Shown: positions 1-9,301 of the stretch, piece by piece
Layout: each line of letters begins with the position of its first letter
How positions within the stretch are numbered: position 1 is the first letter of the stretch
Assembly (NCBI RefSeq): GCF_009720385.1
Contig: NZ_WARX01000026.1
Coordinates: forward strand, 1-64,000
DNA length: 64,000 nucleotides
DNA from: Catellatospora vulcania
GTDB lineage: Bacteria; Actinomycetota; Actinomycetes; Mycobacteriales; Micromonosporaceae
Direction: 5' to 3'
Notes under the pieces: model-generated
Database searches by the model: none
What the model saw: the letters and a program-made list of their open reading frames with translations, nothing else
What the model was told of the DNA's origin: nothing
Made by a program: the position numbers and the translations under genes

Positions 1-1256
1 ATCTGCTCCGGGGACTTCGAACCGGCGACCAGCTCGGCGACACTGTCGTTGACCTGCTGGCCGACGGCCGGCGGATACGCCTGGTCCAGATACAACTGGA
101 ACCCCGTCGCGCTGGCCAGGCTCGCCGCGACGACCTTGCTGTTCGGATCCTTGATCGCGTCCGCGGCATCCTTCACCGTCGGCAGCACCGCACCCGTCGC
201 CGCGGACTTGCGCTGGTTCGCGACGTCCAGCAGCACCTTCAGGAAGTCCACCGTCGAGGCCGGGGCGTTCTTGCCGACCACGAAACCGTTGCCGCCACCG
301 AACGCCTCCGCCACGGTCCCCTTGCCGCCCTCGACCGCCGGGAACGCGAAGTAACCCAGCTTGTCACCCAGGCCCTTCTTACTCGTCGAGCTCGACGCCT
401 GCACCGACGGAGCCCACTGCCCCATCAGCTCCAGCGCCGCCCCGCCGTTGCCCATCGTCGCCGCCTGACCATCCGGCGAGCCGTACTCCGCCCCCAGGAA
501 ACCCTTCTGGAACGGCTGCAGATCCACCAGCTCCTTCAACCGCGCACCCGCGGCGATGAAGTCCGGAGTGTCGAAGTTGTTGTCCTTCGCCGCCTGCTGA
601 AGCGCTCCCAGACCACCGATGCGCATAGCCAGGTACGCCCAGTAGAAATGCCCCGGCCACTTCTCCTTGCCCGCCAGCGCGATCGGCACGATGCCCTTGC
701 TCTTGATCGTCGACACCGTCGTCAGCAGCTCAGCCCACGTCGTCGGCGTCGCCGTGACCCCCGCCTTGGCGAAAAGGTCCTTGTTGTACCAGAACCCGAC
801 CATGCCCACGTCGAACGGAACCCCGTAGACCTTCCCGTCGATCGTGAACGGCTGCAGCGACGCCGGCAGCAGGCTGCCGATCCACGGCTGCACCTGCTCG
901 GTGATGTCCTTGACCAGCCCGGCGTCGACCTGCTGCTGAAGCACGCCGCCACCCCAGGACTGGAACAGGTCCGGCGGGGATCCGGCCTGGGTCGCGGTGG
1001 TGAGCTTGGCCTTGAAGGCCTCGTTCTCCAGCGGCTGGATCTGGACCTTGACGTTGGTGTGCGCGGTCTCGTACTCCTTGGCCATCGCCGCCCACACGGG
1101 CAGCATCGGCTCGGTGTTCTGAATGTGCCACCAGTTGATGGTCTGCGGACCGTCGGGATTGGTGGGCTCGTCGCCGCCGCAGGCGCCGAGCAGGTAAGCG
1201 CCGGCGCCAACACCGGCGATGCCCAGCAGCGATCTGCGGGAGAGGTGCGCTGTCAT
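1..1256 (-). CDS. Sugar ABC transporter substrate-binding lipoprotein (3' end outside window)
   Basis: The reading frame is open from the ATG at 1256 to the left edge, so the C-terminus is missing; about 418 residues are visible. The N-terminus has a twin-arginine-like SRRSLL followed by a lipobox (LLGAC), so the protein is probably lipid-anchored on the outer face of the membrane. The body (TINWWHIQNTEPM, PPDLFQSWGGG, YGVPFDVGMVGFWYNKDLF) is typical of family 1 extracellular sugar-binding proteins that deliver oligosaccharides to MalFG-type permeases. An AAGGGAC ribosome site lies 8 bases before the ATG. It diverges from a GH43 gene, which suggests xylo- or arabino-oligosaccharide uptake; the substrate is inference. 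Permease genes would lie to the left. Confidence 0.93.
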   Translation of the reverse strand, partial: MTAHLSRRSLLGIAGVGAGAYLLGACGGDEPTNPDGPQTINWWHIQNTEPMLPVWAAMAKEYETAHTNVKVQIQPLENEAFKAKLTTATQAGSPPDLFQSWGGGVLQQQVDAGLVKDITEQVQPWIGSLLPASLQPFTIDGKVYGVPFDVGMVGFWYNKDLFAKAGVTATPTTWAELLTTVSTIKSKGIVPIALAGKEKWPGHFYWAYLAMRIGGLGALQQAAKDNNFDTPDFIAAGARLKELVDLQPFQKGFLGAEYGSPDGQAATMGNGGAALELMGQWAPSVQASSSTSKKGLGDKLGYFAFPAVEGGKGTVAEAFGGGNGFVVGKNAPASTVDFLKVLLDVANQRKSAATGAVLPTVKDAADAIKDPNSKVVAASLASATGFQLYLDQAYPPAVGQQVNDSVAELVAGSKSPEQ

Positions 1257-1331
1257 GAGCCGTCCCTTCGCGATACATATCAGGTGCTCGGGTGTGCCGA
1301 ACGAGTCGGCGGGAGGTGCCCGGAGCCGGCC

Positions 1332-1341
1332 CGAAAGTTTC
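1332..1341. promoter_or_regulatory. CGAAAGTTTC palindrome in the divergent transporter/GH43 promoter region
   Basis: CGAAAGTTTC is a near-perfect inverted repeat in the 279-base region between the divergent sugar-binding protein and GH43 genes. It matches 10 of 11 bases of the CGAAAGTTTCG element described upstream of Streptomyces xylanase genes and linked to xylose-type repression. A second short inverted repeat, CACGT-TACG-ACGTG, lies at 1376-1389. Both are operator candidates. No regulator gene is adjacent. Confidence 0.5.
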
Positions 1342-1535
1342 TGCCCGGGGGCCGGTATTTTCGCTTGATGGCGCGCACGTTACGACGTGTGCACGCGGTA
1401 GGTCAAGGGCTGTCGCATCTCTACTGGAACAGATACCGTGAGCGAGAATATCGCCACCCGTGGACCTGTTCTATCGGCCTGTTTCCGGAAGGTCGGCGGT
1501 TCGCCGGAGGGACCAGGCGCAGCAGAGGAGAACAC

Positions 1536-3161
1536 ATGTCGACCGAGATCGCAGACGTGGCCACCGCCGCCCGGTCGATCCGCAACCCGATCCTGCCCGG
1601 GTTCCACCCCGACCCCTCGATCCTGCGCGTCGCCGACGACTACTACCTGGCCACCTCGACCTTCGAGTGGTACCCGGGCGTACGCGTGCACCACTCTCGC
1701 GACCTCGTCCACTGGCGCGCCCTCGGCGGCATCGTCACCGAACGCCGCCTGCTCGACCTGCGCGGCTGCGGCGACTCCAACGGCGTCTGGGCACCCGACC
1801 TCACCTGGCACGACGGCCAGTTCCACCTCGTCTACAGCGACGTCGCCAGCTTCGCCAGCGGCTACTGGGACCCCCAGAACTACCTCATCACCGCCCCCGA
1901 CATCACCGGCCCCTGGTCCGACCCGGTGCGCCTGCACGCCCACGGCTTCGACGCCTCGCTGTTCCACGACGAGGACGGCACGACGTGGCTGCTCAACATG
2001 AGCGCCGACTGGCGGCCGGGACGGAACCGGTTCGGCGGCATCGAGATCCAGCAGTACGACCGCGTTTTGCGAAGCCTGGTCGGCGAGCGGCGCATCATCT
2101 TCACCGGCACGGCCGCGGGGCTGACCGAGGGCCCGCACCTGTACCGCCACGACGGCTGGTACTGGCTGGTCACCGCCGAGGGCGGCACGAGCTGGGACCA
2201 CCAGGTGACGGTGGCCCGCTCCCGTGACCTGTTCGGGCCGTACGAGGTCGACCCGGCCGGGGCGTTGCTGACCTCGGTCGGGCGTCCGGACCTGGCACTG
2301 CAGAAGGCCGGACACGGCAGCCTGGTGCAGACCCAGCACGGCGACTGGTACCTCGCCCACCTGGTCGGCCGCCCCTACACCCCGCTGGGCAACTGCGTGC
2401 TCGGCCGCGAGACCGCCATCCAGAAAGTCGACTGGACACCCGGCGGCTGGCCCGGCATCCCCGGCGGCGTCCCCGCCGACGAGATCGCCGCACCCGGCCT
2501 GCCCGAACACCCGTGGCCCGCCGAACCCGCCACCGACCACTTCGACGCGCCCGAACTCGGCGCGTGCTGGTCGACGCTGCGGCGTCCGGCCACACCGGAC
2601 TGGGTCGACCTGCGCTCGCGCCCGTCCCACCTGCGTGTCTACGGCGGGCAGTCACCGGTCGGCAAGCAGACCCCCAGCCTGGTCGCCCGCCGCGTCGGCG
2701 CGACCCACTGCTCCCTGGAGACCGTCGTCGAGTTCGATCCGGCCGACCACCGGCAGCTCGCCGGGATCACCGGCTACTACAACACCCAGAACTGGTACTA
2801 CGCCTACCTGACCCGGGCCGACGACGGACGGCGCACGCTGGAGGTGCTCAGCTCGAACAGCGGTAAGCGCACCGCCCATCAGGAGCTGACCGTCGACGTG
2901 ACCGGGGTGGACCGGGTCGGGCTGCGCGTGGAGTTCGACGGGCCCGCGCTGCGCTTCGCGTACCACACGGGGGTCGGCTGGTCCGAGCTGCCGGCGACGT
3001 TCGACGCGACGATCCTGTCCGACGAGCACGCCGCCCGGGAGGTCGACGGCGAGCCCGCAGCCTGGGGCTTCACCGGGGCGTTCCTCGGCCTGTGGGTGCA
3101 GGACCTGGGCGCCGACGGCGCGTACGCCGACTTCGACCACGCCACCTACCTGGAGCGCTGA
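1536..3161 (+). CDS. GH43 beta-xylosidase/arabinofuranosidase-like glycosidase
   Basis: 541 residues. The ATG at 1536 is preceded by AGAGGAG at five bases; a much longer open frame upstream has no such site. The N-terminal five-bladed propeller starts with NPILPGFHPDPSIL, where Asp26 is the expected general base; Asp139 (GFDASLF) and Glu198 (LTEGPHLY) fit the pKa modulator and general acid. Residues from about 350 form a C-terminal beta-sandwich like that of GH43 subfamily 11/12 xylosidases (GYYNTQNWYYAYL). There is no signal peptide, so it should act in the cytoplasm on imported xylo-oligosaccharides, matching the divergent sugar-binding lipoprotein. Activity on arabinosides cannot be excluded. 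Confidence 0.92.
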   Translation: MSTEIADVATAARSIRNPILPGFHPDPSILRVADDYYLATSTFEWYPGVRVHHSRDLVHWRALGGIVTERRLLDLRGCGDSNGVWAPDLTWHDGQFHLVYSDVASFASGYWDPQNYLITAPDITGPWSDPVRLHAHGFDASLFHDEDGTTWLLNMSADWRPGRNRFGGIEIQQYDRVLRSLVGERRIIFTGTAAGLTEGPHLYRHDGWYWLVTAEGGTSWDHQVTVARSRDLFGPYEVDPAGALLTSVGRPDLALQKAGHGSLVQTQHGDWYLAHLVGRPYTPLGNCVLGRETAIQKVDWTPGGWPGIPGGVPADEIAAPGLPEHPWPAEPATDHFDAPELGACWSTLRRPATPDWVDLRSRPSHLRVYGGQSPVGKQTPSLVARRVGATHCSLETVVEFDPADHRQLAGITGYYNTQNWYYAYLTRADDGRRTLEVLSSNSGKRTAHQELTVDVTGVDRVGLRVEFDGPALRFAYHTGVGWSELPATFDATILSDEHAAREVDGEPAAWGFTGAFLGLWVQDLGADGAYADFDHATYLER

Positions 3162-3169
3162 AGATCCGG

Positions 3170-3763
3170 TCAGCCGATGCGCAGGCCGAGGGCCTGGGCG
3201 ATGACGACGGCCTGGGTGGCGTCGATGACGGCGTCGCGCAGCTCGACCTCGTTCGGATGCACCGCGGTCAGGTCGCTGCCGCGCAGGTCGCAGCGGTTGA
3301 ACTTGGCCCGGGTCAGGTGCGCCCCGGACAGGTCCACGGCGCTGATCGTCGCGCCGTCGCAGAGCGCGGAGGTCAGGTCGGCCTCGCGCATGCGTACGCC
3401 GGAGAAGGTGACGCCGCGCAGGTCGGCGTCGGACAGGTTGACGAACGACCAGTCGCCGCCGGTGACCCGCAGCGGCCGCAGCGTGCACTGCTCGAACACG
3501 CTGCCGGTCAGCTTGCACCCGGCGAACTCGGCCTCGAACAGGTTGCAGCGCAGGAACCGGCAGCGCAGGAACGCGCTGTCGGCATGCCGGGAGGCGTTGA
3601 GCTTGACGTTGCCGAACACGCACTCCTCGAACACCGCGTTGCGGCTGGACAGCTCGGTCATGTCGACGTCGCGGAAGGTGCACCGCAGGAAGTGCCGGTC
3701 TGCCAGCTCGTCGCCGTACCAGTCCTCGCCGGAGAAGCTCGCGTCCTCTGTCACCTCAGCCAC
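3170..3763 (-). CDS. Pentapeptide-repeat protein
   Basis: 197 residues with roughly 25 tandem A(D/N)LXX-type pentapeptides from residue 20 to 175 (NLSDADLRGVTF, DLSGAHLTRAKF), predicting a right-handed quadrilateral beta-helix. Some members of this family mimic DNA and protect gyrase (Qnr, MfpA, McbG). This protein has several Cys and Phe at the central position and resembles that group only in architecture, so no resistance role is claimed. The GTG at 3763 opens the frame. The gene converges with GH43, with stop codons eight bases apart and no terminator between them. Confidence 0.85.
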   Translation of the reverse strand: MAEVTEDASFSGEDWYGDELADRHFLRCTFRDVDMTELSSRNAVFEECVFGNVKLNASRHADSAFLRCRFLRCNLFEAEFAGCKLTGSVFEQCTLRPLRVTGGDWSFVNLSDADLRGVTFSGVRMREADLTSALCDGATISAVDLSGAHLTRAKFNRCDLRGSDLTAVHPNEVELRDAVIDATQAVVIAQALGLRIG

Positions 3764-3787
3764 CCGGCCACCCTAACCGCCCGCCGC

Positions 3788-3827
3788 CTTCGCGTGCCGC
3801 CGCCCGGACCGGCGGTGGCACGCGAAG
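3788..3827 (-). terminator. Intrinsic terminator after the MFS gene
   Basis: Stem of about 17 pairs (one G-U), arms 3788-3804 and 3811-3827 built on CTTCGCGTGCC/GGCACGCGAAG, with a six-base loop. It starts one base after the stop of the leftward MFS gene, so it ends that transcript before the pentapeptide gene. Confidence 0.75.
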
Positions 3828-3828
3828 A

Positions 3829-5094
3829 TCAAGCCGCGGTGGGAGCGGCCGCCGTGACGGCCGGGGCGGCGGGCTCGGGCGCGCGCAGGCGGCGGACCGA
3901 TGGGACGGCGAGCAGGGCCAGCGCGGCGGGCACGCCCAGCAGCGTCATCGCGTACAGCGTCGGGCGCAGGTCGATCGTCTGCGCGACCGGCCCGGCGACC
4001 GCCAGGCCGAGCGGCATCAGGCCCGCGGTCAGCAGGTAATCGTAGGAACTGACCCGCGACAACGCCGCCTGCGGCACGTTCGCCTGCAGGGACGTCTCCC
4101 ACAGCGTGAACGCCAGCGACACCGCCACGCCGGTCACGGCTTCCAGGGCGGCGATCACCGGGATGGTCGGACCGGCCCCGATGATCGCCGCCTGGCAGGA
4201 CGCCACGGCCAGGGCGGCCGCGGCGACCGCCAGCGGGCGGCTGATCCGCACCCGCATCGCGATCACGTCGCCCACGATGGAGCCGACACCGAACGCCGCC
4301 ACCACCACCGACCAGGCCGCCGCGCCGCCGAACTCCCGCTCCGCCAGCACCGGCCCGAGCACGAACACCGACGGCAGCACCACCACGTGGTACACCGACA
4401 GCGCGGCAAGCATCGACCACACCCAGGTCCGCGACCTGACCTCGGTGAAACCCTCACGCAGCTGTGCGAAGAAGCCGCCCTGCGGCGCGTCCGCGGGGTC
4501 CGCGGCCCGCGGCGTGAGCCGGGCCAGGAACGCGGCGCTGACCGCGAAGCTCAGCGCGTCGAGTGCGATCGCGCCACCCGGCCCGAGCAGGAAGATCAGG
4601 CCACCGGCCAGGGCCGGGCCGGCGACCAGGCCGGTCGACATGACCAGGCCGCGCAGTGCGTTGGCCTCCTGCAGCCGATCGGAGCCGACGATCAGCGGCA
4701 TCAGCCCACCGGCGGCGGGCGCGAAGAAGGCGTCGGCGGTGCCGAACACCGCCATCAGCACGACCAGGTGCCAGACCTGCGCGACCCCGGCCAGCAGCAG
4801 TGCCGCGACCAGCGCCTGGGTCACGAAGCGGACCAGGTCGGAGACGAGCATGACCTGCTGGCGGGGCAGCCGGTCGGCCCATACGCCGCCGGCGAGCGCG
4901 AACACCAGGAACGGCACCAGCGTCGCCGCGCTCACCAGGCCCACCTCGGCCGCGCCCGCGCCGGGGATGGACAGCACCGCGAACGGGACCACGACGAAGC
5001 TGATCCGGTCGCCGACCATGGACAGCGCCTGGCCGTAGAAGTAGCGGGCGAACTGGCGTTCCTCGCGCAGCACGGCGGGAATCAGCGACCCCAT
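3829..5094 (-). CDS. MFS transporter, EntS/MFS_3-like exporter
   Basis: 421 residues with about 12 hydrophobic segments. Signatures are the N-terminal ARYFYGQALSMVGDRISFVVVPF segment and the loop GGVWADRLPRQQVMLVSDLVR, typical of the enterobactin-exporter-like MFS_3 family. These are proton-driven exporters of small molecules such as macrolides or siderophores; the substrate here is unknown. AGAGGA lies nine bases before the ATG at 5094. It diverges from a lipoprotein gene and ends at a strong terminator. Confidence 0.88.
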   Translation of the reverse strand: MGSLIPAVLREERQFARYFYGQALSMVGDRISFVVVPFAVLSIPGAGAAEVGLVSAATLVPFLVFALAGGVWADRLPRQQVMLVSDLVRFVTQALVAALLLAGVAQVWHLVVLMAVFGTADAFFAPAAGGLMPLIVGSDRLQEANALRGLVMSTGLVAGPALAGGLIFLLGPGGAIALDALSFAVSAAFLARLTPRAADPADAPQGGFFAQLREGFTEVRSRTWVWSMLAALSVYHVVVLPSVFVLGPVLAEREFGGAAAWSVVVAAFGVGSIVGDVIAMRVRISRPLAVAAAALAVASCQAAIIGAGPTIPVIAALEAVTGVAVSLAFTLWETSLQANVPQAALSRVSSYDYLLTAGLMPLGLAVAGPVAQTIDLRPTLYAMTLLGVPAALALLAVPSVRRLRAPEPAAPAVTAAAPTAA

Positions 5095-5247
5095 GACGAT
5101 CCTCTTCTCGACTGTCGAGGACGGGCGGATGCGGCCGCGTTCCTGCTGGTGACAGCCCAGGCTAGGAGCCCGTCAGGGACTCGGCAACGTATTTCCGCCG
5201 GTCGCGGGCCGTCGACCGGCGCAGAGCATGCCGTCTACGATGCGACG

Positions 5248-5811
5248 ATGTCGTCCCCTCGACCTGGCCTGCGCCACCCTGTGCTGACCGTCACCCTGGT
5301 CATCGCGGCCGCCGTAGGCCTGGCCTGCGGCGTCAAGCCGCAGCAGTCGAGCGTCACCGGCAGCACCCCGGCCGCGTCCGCACCGGTCGCCTCGCCCGGG
5401 TCCGCGCCGACCGCGAAACTCGGCCAGAGCATCGAGACCAGCGGCGGCCTCGGTGACAACCGCGTCGCGTACACGGTCAGCAAGGTGGCCCGGCACACCG
5501 TCGCGCCGGACAGCGTGCTGGTGCGCCCGAAGAAGGGCCTGTTCGTCGCGATCACCGTCGAGGTGAAGGTGACGGCGGGCAAGACGTACGCCTGCTTCTG
5601 TGACTTCGCGCTGGTCGCCGTGGACGGCACGCTGTTCGAGCCGGTGCTGCCGTTCGGCTTCGACGCCGGCATGCAGTCGGTCACCCTCAACGCCGGGGAG
5701 AAGGCGGGCGGGGTGGTCGTGTTCGACGTGCCGAAAGACGCCGCCGACGGGGTTCGCGTGCAGTTGCGCCCCGACATCACCAACGACGTGCGCGGCTACT
5801 GGGCCGGCTGA
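5248..5811 (+). CDS. Secreted DUF4352-like lipoprotein
   Basis: 187 residues. The signal peptide ends in a lipobox (VGLACG), followed by a Ser/Ala/Pro-rich linker (residues 30-55) and a single beta-sandwich domain with the Ig-like layout of DUF4352 proteins: strands around LFVAITVEVKVTAG, ending in a VVFDVPKD motif. No catalytic residues are seen. The start at 5248 was chosen because it gives a complete signal peptide; the open frame upstream does not resemble protein. The 3' end overlaps the convergent PPOX gene by 16 bases. Function unknown. Confidence 0.75.
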   Translation: MSSPRPGLRHPVLTVTLVIAAAVGLACGVKPQQSSVTGSTPAASAPVASPGSAPTAKLGQSIETSGGLGDNRVAYTVSKVARHTVAPDSVLVRPKKGLFVAITVEVKVTAGKTYACFCDFALVAVDGTLFEPVLPFGFDAGMQSVTLNAGEKAGGVVVFDVPKDAADGVRVQLRPDITNDVRGYWAG

Positions 5812-6332
5812 CCGCCGGCCGGGTCGCGCCGCCAGAACTGGCGCGGGGCGTAGCCGTCGCGGCGCAGCCAGTGCTCGGTGTACACGATGCGCTCAGCCTC
5901 GATGACCACCAGCGGCCCGGCGGGCGGCTCGTCGAGCGGGCGGGACCGCTCGACGTGGTCGTTCTGCCAGCGGAAGGCCTCCCAGTAGTGGTCGAACTCC
6001 GCGTCGCCGCGGTCCAGCGAGCGGGCTTGCCCGAAAACCTGCGCGCCCCGGCTGCTGGCCTGGCCGACCAGTGGCGCGAACACGCCGACGGAGACCCTCG
6101 GGTCGGCGGCGAGGTTGCGCATCTTCGGTGAGGTCGCCACGGCCGTGAACATCAGCGCGAAGTCCAGGTGGTAGTAGCGCACCGGGGTGGCCAGCGGGCC
6201 GTCCGGGCCGGTGGTCGCCAGCACGCACATGTTCTGCGAGGACAGCAGGTTGAGGATGCGCTCGGAGAGCCGTTCGCGCGGCAGCCGCCGGGCGGGCGAC
6301 GGCCCGGCGAGCCAGGGGTTCGTCACAGCCAT
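5796..6332 (-). CDS. Pyridoxamine 5'-phosphate oxidase-fold (PPOX) protein
   Basis: 178 residues, a single split-barrel flavin-binding-type domain: the early strand MCVLATTGPDGPLATPVRYYHLDF, then KMRNLAADPRVSVGVFAP, a pattern shared by PNPOx-like and F420- or FMN-dependent actinobacterial proteins. A short tail (YTEHWLRRDGYAPRQFWRRDP) may close the active site. Substrate and cofactor cannot be read from sequence. The ATG at 6332 lacks a clear ribosome site; an in-frame GTG 15 bases upstream is an alternative. The stop codon lies inside the convergent lipoprotein gene. Confidence 0.8.
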   Translation of the reverse strand: MAVTNPWLAGPSPARRLPRERLSERILNLLSSQNMCVLATTGPDGPLATPVRYYHLDFALMFTAVATSPKMRNLAADPRVSVGVFAPLVGQASSRGAQVFGQARSLDRGDAEFDHYWEAFRWQNDHVERSRPLDEPPAGPLVVIEAERIVYTEHWLRRDGYAPRQFWRRDPAGGQPAQ

Positions 6333-6401
6333 GATCGAGTCTCGCACGTCCCACCGCGCCGGCCGCGCGGCCCTGGCCTCCCCGGCCTCGCCGAGAGGAT
6401 G

Positions 6402-6447
6402 GGAAGGGCACCTTCTACATCGCATAGCGATAAGAAGGTGCCCTTCC
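6402..6447 (-). terminator. Intrinsic terminator of the cadmium-transporter-like gene
   Basis: A perfect 15-base-pair stem GGAAGGGCACCTTCT (6402-6416) / 6433-6447 with a 16-base AT-rich loop lies just beyond the stop of the leftward gene at 6454. The arm sequence resembles terminators that recur in Micromonosporaceae genomes (from memory). Confidence 0.8.
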
Positions 6448-6453
6448 TTCGTG

Positions 6454-7038
6454 CTAGGCGAGGTTGACGAGGATGAGCAGGCCGATGGCGATGAAGACGG
6501 CGGGGACGAGCCAGTGGCCGTAGCGCTCGATGAAGGCCACGACGCGGGGGTGAGCGCCGAGCCACGCGGCGGCGGCGCACCAGACGGCGACGAGGACGGC
6601 GAAGACCGCGACGGTGACGAGGCTGTCGGTGACGCCGACGGTGCGGAACACGGGCGTGTAGACGGCGATGTTGTCCGCGCCGTTGGCGACGGTCACCCCG
6701 GCCACGGCCAGCGCCGTGGTCGCCACGGCGGGCGCAGGACCGCCGTCGCCCCGGGAGCGCAGCGTCTGGATCAGGGCGCGTACGCCCAGCAGGAGTGGAA
6801 TGAGGCCGAGCAGGCCCACCCAGCGGTCGGGCACCACGGTCAGCCCTGCGGCGGCCAGCGCCGAGACACCGACCAGTGCGGCGATACCGGTGTACTGGCC
6901 GGTCCAGATCTCCCAGCGGCGCGGCCGGCCGGTGGTGCGGCTGCTCAGGAACAGCACGGTGAGCACGATCAGGTCGTCGACGTTGGTGCCCGCGAACAGC
7001 GCGACCGCCGCGCCGAGCGTCGCCCACAGGTGATCCAC
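6454..7038 (-). CDS. CadD-family cadmium/heavy-metal transporter
   Basis: 194 residues, five to six membrane segments. The two half-repeats each carry an acidic signature: FAGTNVDDLIVLTVLF near the N-terminus and VANGADNIAVYTPVF in the middle, the hallmark of the CadD (cadmium resistance transporter) family in the LysE superfamily. Members export Cd or other small cations or amines; no specific substrate is claimed. The ATG is at 7038. The gene diverges from the M28 aminopeptidase gene across a 132-base AT-richer gap and ends at a strong hairpin. No metal-sensing regulator is adjacent. Confidence 0.85.
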   Translation of the reverse strand: MDHLWATLGAAVALFAGTNVDDLIVLTVLFLSSRTTGRPRRWEIWTGQYTGIAALVGVSALAAAGLTVVPDRWVGLLGLIPLLLGVRALIQTLRSRGDGGPAPAVATTALAVAGVTVANGADNIAVYTPVFRTVGVTDSLVTVAVFAVLVAVWCAAAAWLGAHPRVVAFIERYGHWLVPAVFIAIGLLILVNLA

Positions 7039-7170
7039 GGACCGAAGCCTAAGGCCACGGACGGCCGGTCACCCAGCGTGTCGAGTTCCACCTATTCAAA
7101 TCTATCTACTTAACGTTCTATCCTCCTCAGGACCGGCAACCCCGGCGCACTCGATCCCGAGGAGTACGGC

Positions 7171-9129
7171 GTGAGAAGAAACCCCATCATCCGCGGCATT
7201 CTTGTCCTGTCCATGGCGCTCGCCGGAGCCGTGGCCATCCCGGCCGCCCCGGCGCTCGCCCTGGCCCCGCCCGACATCTCGCTCACCGACATCCGCACCC
7301 ACCTGCAGCAGTTCCAGACGATCGCCAGCAGCAACGGCAACACCCGCCGGTCCACCACGGCGGGCTACACCGCGTCGGTGAACTACGTCTTCAACGCGCT
7401 GACCGCGGCCGGGTACAGCGTCGTCAAGCAGCCCTGCACCTCGGGCTGCACCAGCGGCGCCGGGCCGAACGTGATCGCGGACTGGCCGGGCGGTGACGCC
7501 AACCAGGTGCTCATGCTGGGCGCGCACCTCGACAGCGTGTCCGCCGGGCCGGGCATCAACGACAACGCCTCGGGCTCCTCGATGCTGCTGGAGCTGGCGC
7601 TGACGCTGGCCGAGCAGAACCCGACGATGGTCAAGCACGTGCGCTTCGGCTGGTGGACCGACGAGGAGCAGGGCCTCAACGGGTCCGAGTTCTACGTCAA
7701 CTCGCTGTCGTCCACCGAGCGCGCGAAGATCACCGGGTACCTGAACTTCGACATGGTCGCCTCCACCAACGGCGGCTACTTCATCAACCGGATCACCAGC
7801 AGCCTCGGCCAGACCATCAAGGCCTACTACGACGCGAACTTCCCGGGCCTGAACCCGGAGGAGAACGTCGAGGGCGCGGGCCGCTCCGACGACGCCTCGT
7901 TCAACGCGGCGGGTATCCAGACCAGCGGCATCGCGGCCGGCGCGAGCGCCAACAAGACCTCGGCCCAGGTGACCAAGTGGGGCGGCACGACCGGCGACTA
8001 CGACCCCTGCTACCACGCCTCCTGTGACACGTTCCCGTCCAACATCAGCGACACGGTGCTGAACCGGGCCGCCGACGCCTCGGCGTACGCGGTGTGGACC
8101 CTCGCCGTGGGCACCCCCGCGGGCAACGACTTCTCCATGGCCGCCAGCCCGGCGTCCGGCAGCACCACGGCCGGCGGTTCGGTGACCTCGACCATCGGCA
8201 CGACCGTCACCAACGGCAGTGCCCAGTCGGTCGCCCTGTCCGCGTCCGGCCTGCCCAGCGGGGCGACCGCGTCGTTCAGCCCGTCCACCGTCACCTCGGG
8301 CAACTCCTCGACGCTGACCATCGCCACCAGCGCGAGCACCCCGGTCGGCACGTACACGGTGACCGTCACCGGCACCGGCAGCGCTGCGACCCGGACCACG
8401 ACGTTCGCGCTGACCGTCGCCGGGCCGCCCGGCTGCTCGGCGACCAACCCGACCGACGTCACGATCATCGACCAGGGCACGGTGGAGTCGTCGATCGCGA
8501 TCACCGGCTGCACCGGCAACGCCGGTGCGGGCAGCACCGTCGAGGTGCACATCGTGCACACGTACGTCGGTGACCTGATCGTCAGCCTCGTCGCCCCCGA
8601 CGGCAGCCTCTACACGCTGCGCAACAAGACCGGGGGCAGCGCGGACAACATCGACCAGACGTTCACGGTCAACCTGTCCAGCGAGGTCGCCAACGGCACC
8701 TGGAAGCTGCGGGTGCAGGACGCGGGCCCCTCGGACGTCGGCTACATCAACAGCTGGACGCTGAACCTGGGCGGGGCGCTCCCGCCGGGCTGCAGCGGCA
8801 CCAACGCCGCCGATGTGACGATCACGGACCTGGCCACCGTCAACAGCCCGATCACGATCTCGGGCTGCACCGGCAACGCGTCGGCGACGTCCACGGTCGA
8901 GGTGCACATCGTGCACACGTACAAGGGCGACCTCGTGGTGAGCGTGGTGGCTCCGGACGGCAGCGCGTACGTGCTGCACAACCGGGCCGGCGGCAGCACG
9001 GACAACATCGACCAGACGTTCACCGCCAACCTGTCGACCGAGGTGCGCAACGGCACCTGGAACCTGCGGGTGCAGGACGCCGCGTCCGGCGACGTCGGCT
9101 ACATCAACAGCTGGACGCTGACCCTGTGA
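7171..9129 (+). CDS. Secreted M28 zinc aminopeptidase with two proprotein-convertase P domains
   Basis: 652 residues, GTG start with GAGGAG seven bases upstream. Signal peptide about 1-30 (PALALA). The M28 domain covers 35-320 with all metal ligands visible: His119 (AHLDS), Asp131 (INDNASG), Glu165/166 (TDEEQG), Asp194 (NFDMV) and His282 (CYHASCD), as in the Streptomyces griseus aminopeptidase. An Ig-like domain (about 325-425) and two homologous P/Homo-B domains (about 425-535 and 541-652, each ending GYINSWTL) follow. The enzyme should release N-terminal amino acids outside the cell; the P domains probably aid folding or substrate binding. Tandem terminators follow the stop. Confidence 0.95.
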   Translation: MRRNPIIRGILVLSMALAGAVAIPAAPALALAPPDISLTDIRTHLQQFQTIASSNGNTRRSTTAGYTASVNYVFNALTAAGYSVVKQPCTSGCTSGAGPNVIADWPGGDANQVLMLGAHLDSVSAGPGINDNASGSSMLLELALTLAEQNPTMVKHVRFGWWTDEEQGLNGSEFYVNSLSSTERAKITGYLNFDMVASTNGGYFINRITSSLGQTIKAYYDANFPGLNPEENVEGAGRSDDASFNAAGIQTSGIAAGASANKTSAQVTKWGGTTGDYDPCYHASCDTFPSNISDTVLNRAADASAYAVWTLAVGTPAGNDFSMAASPASGSTTAGGSVTSTIGTTVTNGSAQSVALSASGLPSGATASFSPSTVTSGNSSTLTIATSASTPVGTYTVTVTGTGSAATRTTTFALTVAGPPGCSATNPTDVTIIDQGTVESSIAITGCTGNAGAGSTVEVHIVHTYVGDLIVSLVAPDGSLYTLRNKTGGSADNIDQTFTVNLSSEVANGTWKLRVQDAGPSDVGYINSWTLNLGGALPPGCSGTNAADVTITDLATVNSPITISGCTGNASATSTVEVHIVHTYKGDLVVSVVAPDGSAYVLHNRAGGSTDNIDQTFTANLSTEVRNGTWNLRVQDAASGDVGYINSWTLTL

Positions 9130-9151
9130 CCACGGTCGGCTGAGGGAACTC

Positions 9152-9184
9152 CGCTGCCCCGGGCCCGCACCGCCCGGGGCAGCG
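9152..9184 (+). terminator. Intrinsic terminator of the M28 aminopeptidase gene
   Basis: A perfect 13-pair stem, CGCTGCCCCGGGC (9152-9164) with 9172-9184 and a seven-base loop, lies 22 bases after the stop. Confidence 0.75.
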
Positions 9185-9196
9185 GCGCCCCCCGAC

Positions 9197-9230
9197 GGGG
9201 CACGGCGTCCCCCAGGCGCCGCCGTGCCCC
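9197..9230. terminator. Second hairpin in the convergent M28/conservon gap
   Basis: Stem GGGGCACGGCG (9197-9207) / CGCCGTGCCCC (9220-9230). With the stems at 9152-9184 and 9262-9284 it fills the 172-base gap between the convergent genes, so this stretch holds terminators only. Confidence 0.6.
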
Positions 9231-9261
9231 GCCACCGCGGGCGCAGCAGATGACCGTCCGG

Positions 9262-9284
9262 CGCGCCGCCCCTCCTGCGGCGCG
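9262..9284 (-). terminator. Hairpin after the conservon
   Basis: Stem CGCGCCGC (9262-9269) / GCGGCGCG (9277-9284), 17 bases beyond the stop of the last conservon gene; probably ends the leftward cvn transcript. Confidence 0.5.
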
Positions 9285-9301
9285 TCGGGCGGGTCACCGC
9301 T

